Shown here: positions 58,102 through 64,000 of the stretch, one piece after another | Numbering within the stretch: position 1 is the first letter of the stretch | Layout: every line of letters begins with the position of its first letter | Assembly (NCBI RefSeq): GCF_024168645.1 | Contig: NZ_JALJWF010000001.1 | Span: forward strand, 4,591,501 to 4,655,500 | DNA: 64,000 bases | Direction: 5' to 3' | Source of the DNA: Pseudomonas sp. GGS8 | Lineage (GTDB): Bacteria; Pseudomonadota; Gammaproteobacteria; Pseudomonadales; Pseudomonadaceae | Translations under genes and position numbers: made by a program | The notes under the pieces: generated by a model | Seen by the model: the letters and a program-made list of their open reading frames with translations, nothing else | Databases searched by the model: none | What the model was told of the DNA's origin: nothing

Positions 58102-59211
58102 ATGGAAATCGATGCACTGTTGCAGATTCTGGCCAGCCGCAATGGCTCCGATCTTTACCTGTCCACGGGCGCGCCACCCAGCGCGAAATTTGACGGTGTG
58201 CTCAAAGCCCTGACCGAGCAACCGTTCAAACCGGGTGAAGTGGCGGCCATTGCCGCGTCCATCATGGACGCCGAACAGCGCCTGGAGTTCGATCGGGACC
58301 TGGAAATGAACCTCGCACTTTCTCTGGCCGGGGTGGGGCGCTTTCGACTCAATATCTTCAAGCAGCGCAATGATGTGTCGATCGTGGCGCGCAATATCAA
58401 ACTCGACATTCCTCGCTTCGAGGACCTCAACTTGCCACCAGTGCTGCTCGAAACCGTGATGCTTAAACAAGGGCTGATGCTGTTCGTCGGTTCGACCGGT
58501 TCGGGCAAGTCGACCTCGCTGGCGGCGCTGATCGATTACCGCAACCGCCACAGCAGTGGCCATATCATCACCATCGAAGACCCGGTCGAGTTTATCCATC
58601 GGCACCAGCAGTCTATCGTCAATCAGCGCGAGGTCGGCGTCGATACCCGTAGTTTCCATGCTGCGCTGAAAAACACGTTGCGCCAGGCGCCGGACGTGGT
58701 GTTGATCGGCGAAATCCGCGACCGCGAGACGATGGAACACGCGCTGGCGTTTGCCGATACCGGTCATCTGGTGATTTCCACGTTGCATGCGCACAACGCC
58801 AATCAGGCGCTGGATCGGGTGATCAATTTCTTTCCCGAAGAGCGCCGGGGCCAGCTGCTCAACGACTTGGGTAACAACCTCAAGGCGTTTGTGTCCCAGC
58901 GTTTGGTGCGTACCCGCGACGGGCAGCGTCGGGCGGCGGTGGAGGTGATGCTGGGCACACCAACCATCGGCGACCTGATCCGGCGCAATGAGTTTGGCGA
59001 GCTCAAGGGGATTATGGAGAAGTCTTCAGAGGCGGGGATGCAGACGTTTGATGGGGCGCTGTTCGCGCTGTTTGCCGAGGGCGCAATCGATGAGGCAGAG
59101 GCGTTGAAACACGCCGATTCGGTGAACAATCTGCGCTTGCGCCTGAAAATGCATGCCGAGGCCACACCCGGCCCCCATACGCCGCCGGGCGAATGGGGCT
59201 TGATGGACTGA
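58102..59211 (+). CDS. pilU: PilT/PilU-type retraction ATPase
   Basis: A 369-residue secretion ATPase of the type IV pilus retraction family, nearer PilU than PilT (QRNDVSIVARNI, GHIITIEDPVEFIHRHQQ, LRQAPDVVLIGEIRDRETM). Walker A is GSTGSGKST; the aspartate and histidine boxes are IEDPVEF and STLHAHNANQALDR. The C-terminus HADSVNNLRLRLKMHAE matches PilU. It should hexamerise at the pilus base and help retract pili. No pilT or pilus genes lie beside it here. ATG at 58102 fits the family start, with a weak ribosome site. Confidence 0.88.
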   Translation: MEIDALLQILASRNGSDLYLSTGAPPSAKFDGVLKALTEQPFKPGEVAAIAASIMDAEQRLEFDRDLEMNLALSLAGVGRFRLNIFKQRNDVSIVARNIKLDIPRFEDLNLPPVLLETVMLKQGLMLFVGSTGSGKSTSLAALIDYRNRHSSGHIITIEDPVEFIHRHQQSIVNQREVGVDTRSFHAALKNTLRQAPDVVLIGEIRDRETMEHALAFADTGHLVISTLHAHNANQALDRVINFFPEERRGQLLNDLGNNLKAFVSQRLVRTRDGQRRAAVEVMLGTPTIGDLIRRNEFGELKGIMEKSSEAGMQTFDGALFALFAEGAIDEAEALKHADSVNNLRLRLKMHAEATPGPHTPPGEWGLMD

Positions 59212-59233
59212 AGGGGCCGACGCTGATCAACAA

Positions 59234-59323
59234 TGTGGGAGCGAGCCTGCTCGCGATAGCGGTGTGTCAGGCGATATCAATATTGACTGGCCCGGCGCCA
59301 TCGCGAGCAGGCTCGCTCCCACA
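59234..59323. repeat. REPIN, GAGCCTGCTCGC type
   Basis: TGTGGGAGCGAGCCTGCTCG and its inverted partner surround a short centre, between the converging pilU and acetoacetyl-CoA synthetase genes. Confidence 0.92.
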
Positions 59324-59337
59324 GAAGATCGACGGCG

Positions 59338-61293
<1,956 letters not shown>

Positions 61294-61333
61294 GGCTTGG
61301 CCTCTTCTTATTTATGCATTACACGCAGGCTTT

Positions 61334-61463
61334 TGTGGCGAGGGGGCTTGCCCCCGTTCGGCTGCGAGGCAGTCGCCCGCTCGACTCACTGTGCATCAGC
61401 GAGGGTGCGGCGTCTATCCGGGGGCCGCTTCGCGCCCCAACGGGGGCAAGCCCCCTCGCCACA
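61334..61463. repeat. REPIN, GTGGCGAGGGGGCTTG type
   Basis: TGTGGCGAGGGGGCTTGCCC and GGGCAAGCCCCCTCGCCACA enclose a longer centre. It lies between the 3-hydroxybutyrate dehydrogenase and acetoacetyl-CoA synthetase genes. Confidence 0.92.
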
Positions 61464-61515
61464 GACTAGCCTTCCTCTCCAAAAAAGCCCTCTCTCCACA
61501 GGGTCTGGCGGCAGG

Positions 61516-62289
61516 CTACTGCGCCAACCACCCGCCATCAATATTCCACGCGGCGCCACGCACCTGGCTACCGGCTTCGCTGCATAAAAACAGCACCAAC
61601 TCTCCCAGCTGCGGCGGTGTCACGAATTCCAGGGACGGCTGTTTCTCGGCCAGCAAGTCGTGTTGCGCCTGCTGCGGGTCGATCCCGGTCACGGCGCGAT
61701 CATCAATCTGCTTCTGCACCAGCGGCGTCAGCACCCAGCCTGGGCAAATGGCGTTGCAGGTAACGTGGGTGGTGGCGGTTTCCAGGCCGACCACTTTGGT
61801 CAGGCCGATCACGCCATGCTTGGCCGCGACGTACGCCGCTTTGCCCACCGAACCGACTTGGCCGTGTACCGATGCGATGTTGATGATCCGGCCCCAGCCC
61901 TTGGTGCGCATGCCCGGCAGGCTCAACCGGGTGCTATGAAACACCGATGACAGGTTAATCGCGATGATCGAGTCCCAGCGCTCCACCGGAAAATCTTCCA
62001 CCGACGCCACGTGCTGGATGCCGGCGTTGTTGACCAGGATATCCACGCCACCGAACTCACGCTCGGCGTACTCGATCATGTCGGCGATCTGTGCCGGGTC
62101 ACTGACATCGGCGGGGTGATGGCCGACCTTGCCGCCGAATTGCTCGACCTCGGCAATCACCGAGGACGCATCGCCGAAACCATTGAGGATCAGGTTGGCG
62201 CCAGCCTTGGCCAGGCTCAGGGCGATCCCCAGACCGATGCCGCTGGTGGAACCGGTGACCAGTGCGGTCTTGCCCGAAAGAGTCGTCAT
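61516..62289 (-). CDS. bdhA: 3-hydroxybutyrate dehydrogenase
   Basis: A 257-residue short-chain dehydrogenase. The coenzyme motif is TGSTSGIGLGIA (residues 11-22), the NNAGIQHVA loop follows, and the catalytic Ser, Tyr and Lys lie in IINIASVHGQVGSVGKAAYVAAKHG (partial: SVHGQVGSVGKAAYVAAKHG). GIQHVASVEDFP and CPGWVLTPLV are typical of bacterial D-3-hydroxybutyrate dehydrogenases. It oxidises 3-hydroxybutyrate to acetoacetate with NAD. ATG at 62289 follows GAGG; the permease stop lies 7 bases upstream, so they are co-transcribed. Confidence 0.95.
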   Translation of the reverse strand: MTTLSGKTALVTGSTSGIGLGIALSLAKAGANLILNGFGDASSVIAEVEQFGGKVGHHPADVSDPAQIADMIEYAEREFGGVDILVNNAGIQHVASVEDFPVERWDSIIAINLSSVFHSTRLSLPGMRTKGWGRIINIASVHGQVGSVGKAAYVAAKHGVIGLTKVVGLETATTHVTCNAICPGWVLTPLVQKQIDDRAVTGIDPQQAQHDLLAEKQPSLEFVTPPQLGELVLFLCSEAGSQVRGAAWNIDGGWLAQ

Positions 62290-62296
62290 GAATACC

Positions 62297-63688
62297 TCAC
62301 ACAATGCCAGTGGCGTAGAAAGTACCGATCACCACAAAAACAGCGAGTGTCTTGATCAGCGTAATACAGAAAATGTCTTTGTAGGCCTCGCGGTGGGTCA
62401 AACCGGTGACCGCCAGCAAGGTAATCACTGCGCCGTTGTGCGGCAGGGTGTCCATGCCGCCGCTGGCCATTGCGGCGACCCGGTGCAGCACTTCCAGCGG
62501 AATATTGGCGGCGTGGGCAGCGCTGATGAAACTCTCGGACATCGCCGCCAACGCGATGCTCATACCGCCTGACGCCGAGCCGGTGATGCCGGCCAGCAAG
62601 GTCACGGTAATCGCTTCGTTGACCAGCGGGTTGGGAATGCTCTTGAGCCAGTCGGCCAGCACCAGAAAGCCTGGCAACGAGGCGATCACCGCACCGAAAC
62701 CATATTCCGACGCGGTGTTCATCGCCGCCAGCAGTGCGCCGCTGACCGCACTTTTACTGCCTTCGGCCAACCGGCCACGAATCGCCTGAAAGCCGAACAC
62801 CAACACCATGACGATGCCCACCAGCAAGGCCGCCTGGACCGCCCAGATCGCCGTCAACTTAGCGATGTCGGTGGTCACGGGAGCGGCCATGCCCGGCAGC
62901 GAAAGGCTGTGGGTCTTGCCGTACCATTCTGGAATCCAGCGGGTGAACAGCAGGTTCATCAGGCCCACCATCAACAGCGGCGACAGCGCGATCCACGGGT
63001 TGGGCAGTTTGATGTCCGGTGCGGTTTCCGGCTCGTTGCGCAGTTCTGAACCGTAACCCTCACCCGAGCGCTGGGCCTTGTTGCGCTGGCGCTGTAGAAA
63101 CAGCATGCCGGCGCAGAACACGAAAATCGTGCCGATCACACCCAGCCACGGCGCCGCCCAGGCGGTGGTGTTGAAGAAGGTGCTGGGGATGATGTTCTGG
63201 ATTTGCGGCGTGCCGGGCAGGGCGTCCATGGTGAACGAGAATGCGCCGAGGGCAATGGTTGCGGGGATCAGGCGCTTGGGAATATTGCTCTGGCGGAACA
63301 TCTCGGCGGCAAACGGGTACACCGCAAACACCACCACAAACAGCGATACGCCGCCGTAAGTGAGCAGGGCGCAGACCAGCACGATCACCAGCATCGCCTG
63401 GCGAGTGCCGAGCAGACGAATCGCCGCCGCGACGATGGAGCGGGAGAAACCCGACAACTCGATCAGCTTGCCGAACACGGCACCGAGCAGGAACACCGGG
63501 AAATACAGTTTGACGAAGCCGACCATTTTTTCCATGAACACCCCGGTGAAGACGGGGGCGACGGCGGAAGGGTCGGTGAACAGGACGGCGCCGAGGGCGG
63601 CGATCGGGGCAAAGAGGATAACGCTGTAGCCACGGTAAGCAGCCACCATCAGCAGCGCGAGGGCTGCCAAGGCAATGATCACACTCAT
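62297..63688 (-). CDS. GntP-family permease, probable 3-hydroxybutyrate transporter
   Basis: A 463-residue inner-membrane protein with about 12 hydrophobic helices. GntP-type stretches are YGGVSLFVVVFAVYPFA, FTMDALPGTPQIQNIIPSTFF (partial: FTMDALPGTPQIQ) and the re-entrant GITGSASGGMSIALAAM and SGGMDTLPHNGAVI. It is first in the permease-bdhA-acetoacetyl-CoA synthetase unit, and the usual substrate in that context is 3-hydroxybutyrate. ATG at 63688 follows AGGAGAG. A sigma-54 promoter lies 58-73 bases upstream. Confidence 0.92.
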   Translation of the reverse strand: MSVIIALAALALLMVAAYRGYSVILFAPIAALGAVLFTDPSAVAPVFTGVFMEKMVGFVKLYFPVFLLGAVFGKLIELSGFSRSIVAAAIRLLGTRQAMLVIVLVCALLTYGGVSLFVVVFAVYPFAAEMFRQSNIPKRLIPATIALGAFSFTMDALPGTPQIQNIIPSTFFNTTAWAAPWLGVIGTIFVFCAGMLFLQRQRNKAQRSGEGYGSELRNEPETAPDIKLPNPWIALSPLLMVGLMNLLFTRWIPEWYGKTHSLSLPGMAAPVTTDIAKLTAIWAVQAALLVGIVMVLVFGFQAIRGRLAEGSKSAVSGALLAAMNTASEYGFGAVIASLPGFLVLADWLKSIPNPLVNEAITVTLLAGITGSASGGMSIALAAMSESFISAAHAANIPLEVLHRVAAMASGGMDTLPHNGAVITLLAVTGLTHREAYKDIFCITLIKTLAVFVVIGTFYATGIV

Positions 63689-63745
63689 GGTGTGTCTCTC
63701 CTGGATTGTTATTTTTGTAGGGTGAAGCTTGGTGGGAGGGGCTAC

Positions 63746-63761
63746 TGCGGGTTTCGTGCCA
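63746..63761 (-). promoter_or_regulatory. Sigma-54 promoter of the 3-hydroxybutyrate operon
   Basis: On the minus strand TGGCACGAAACCCGCA fits the TGGCACGNNNNTTGCA consensus. The -24 element with GG is perfect, and GC of the -12 element is kept at the right spacing. It lies 58 bases before the permease start codon. Confidence 0.85.
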
Positions 63762-63821
63762 GAAGATAAGTCTTTGAAATTTAAAGAAATTATTTATTGG
63801 TGAGAGGGCTGTGCGAGTTTT

Positions 63822-63838
63822 TGTCTCTGGATTGAGAT
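63822..63838. promoter_or_regulatory. Inverted-repeat site 1, probable activator binding
   Basis: TGTCTCTGGATTGAGAT has inverted half-sites GTCTC and GAGAT around six bases. It lies about 61 bases upstream of the sigma-54 promoter and matches site 2 at 14 of 17 positions. Confidence 0.55.
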
Positions 63839-63858
63839 TTTTGCTGCTGGGCTGATGC

Positions 63859-63947
63859 TTTCGCGGGCAAGCCTCGCTCCTGCGGGGAATGGGGTTATTG
63901 GCTTCAATGCAACACCTGTAGGAGCGAGGCTTGCCCGCGAAGAGGCC
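63859..63947. repeat. REPIN, GCGGGCAAGCC type
   Basis: TTCGCGGGCAAGCCTCGCTCC and GGAGCGAGGCTTGCCCGCGAA form inverted arms. It lies between the two activator-like sites. Confidence 0.9.
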
Positions 63948-63968
63948 CTATCTCCCAATGGAGATCAA

Positions 63969-63985
63969 TGTCTCTTTATTGAGAC
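63969..63985. promoter_or_regulatory. Inverted-repeat site 2, probable activator binding
   Basis: TGTCTCTTTATTGAGAC is a perfect GTCTC/GAGAC inverted repeat with the same spacing as site 1, near the window end. The adjacent gene beyond the window may encode the sigma-54-dependent activator. Confidence 0.5.
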
Positions 63986-64000
63986 TCAGCAATCCCCAAC

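Overview
The window is chromosomal DNA from a fluorescent-group Pseudomonas. The signs are high GC, a metH next to cti, a cysI-DUF934 pair, CbtA/CbtB cobalt uptake, Tat and GMC enzymes, and many Pseudomonas-type REP/REPIN palindromes between genes. I see no tRNA, rRNA, CRISPR array, prophage or insertion sequence. No RAYT (REP-mobilising) transposase is present either.

Layout. 1-2,050: tail of a probable LysR regulator, two small hypotheticals and a GNAT acetyltransferase. 2,060-9,090: topB, a DUF427 protein, and a GMC oxidoreductase/MHS transporter pair facing a LysR regulator. 9,090-15,580: a HypX-like CO-generating enzyme with no hydrogenase nearby, a Tat-exported amidohydrolase, an SCP2 protein, a histidine phosphatase and a SohB-like protease. 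15,700-24,440: two very large, translationally coupled LRR proteins of the DUF6543/NEL type (ubiquitin-ligase effector-like). The first has Ser where the catalytic Cys is expected. The second stops before the catalytic part. 24,480-35,630: cysI and its DUF934 partner, a small membrane protein, an orphan binding protein, DUF2970, metH, cti and nfuA.

35,850-45,730 is a cobalamin region. Two back-to-back B12 riboswitches drive cbtB-cbtA-cobE-cobM leftwards and cobW-cobN-chlI/D rightwards. The chelatase small and medium subunits appear to come from one gene through a -1 programmed frameshift (A AAA AAG slippery site, 11-bp stem, possible pseudoknot). cobN carries a whole in-frame REPIN. metH, the main B12-dependent enzyme seen here, lies about 3.5 kb beyond cobM.

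45,840-48,040: a phospholipase D-like protein and a thioredoxin-like protein. 48,380-54,960: a polar amino-acid type ABC transporter, RidA, an IclR regulator, a PLP enzyme of the D-threonine aldolase/D-glucosaminate dehydratase type and 2-keto-3-deoxygluconate kinase. Together they read as uptake and catabolism of D-glucosaminate or a similar amino-sugar acid. 55,100-59,210: a parvulin PPIase, a three-PAS hybrid histidine kinase and a PilU-type ATPase. 59,340-63,690: acetoacetyl-CoA synthetase, 3-hydroxybutyrate dehydrogenase and a GntP-family permease, a ketone-body/3-hydroxybutyrate catabolic set. A sigma-54 promoter and two matching inverted-repeat activator sites lie just upstream of it.
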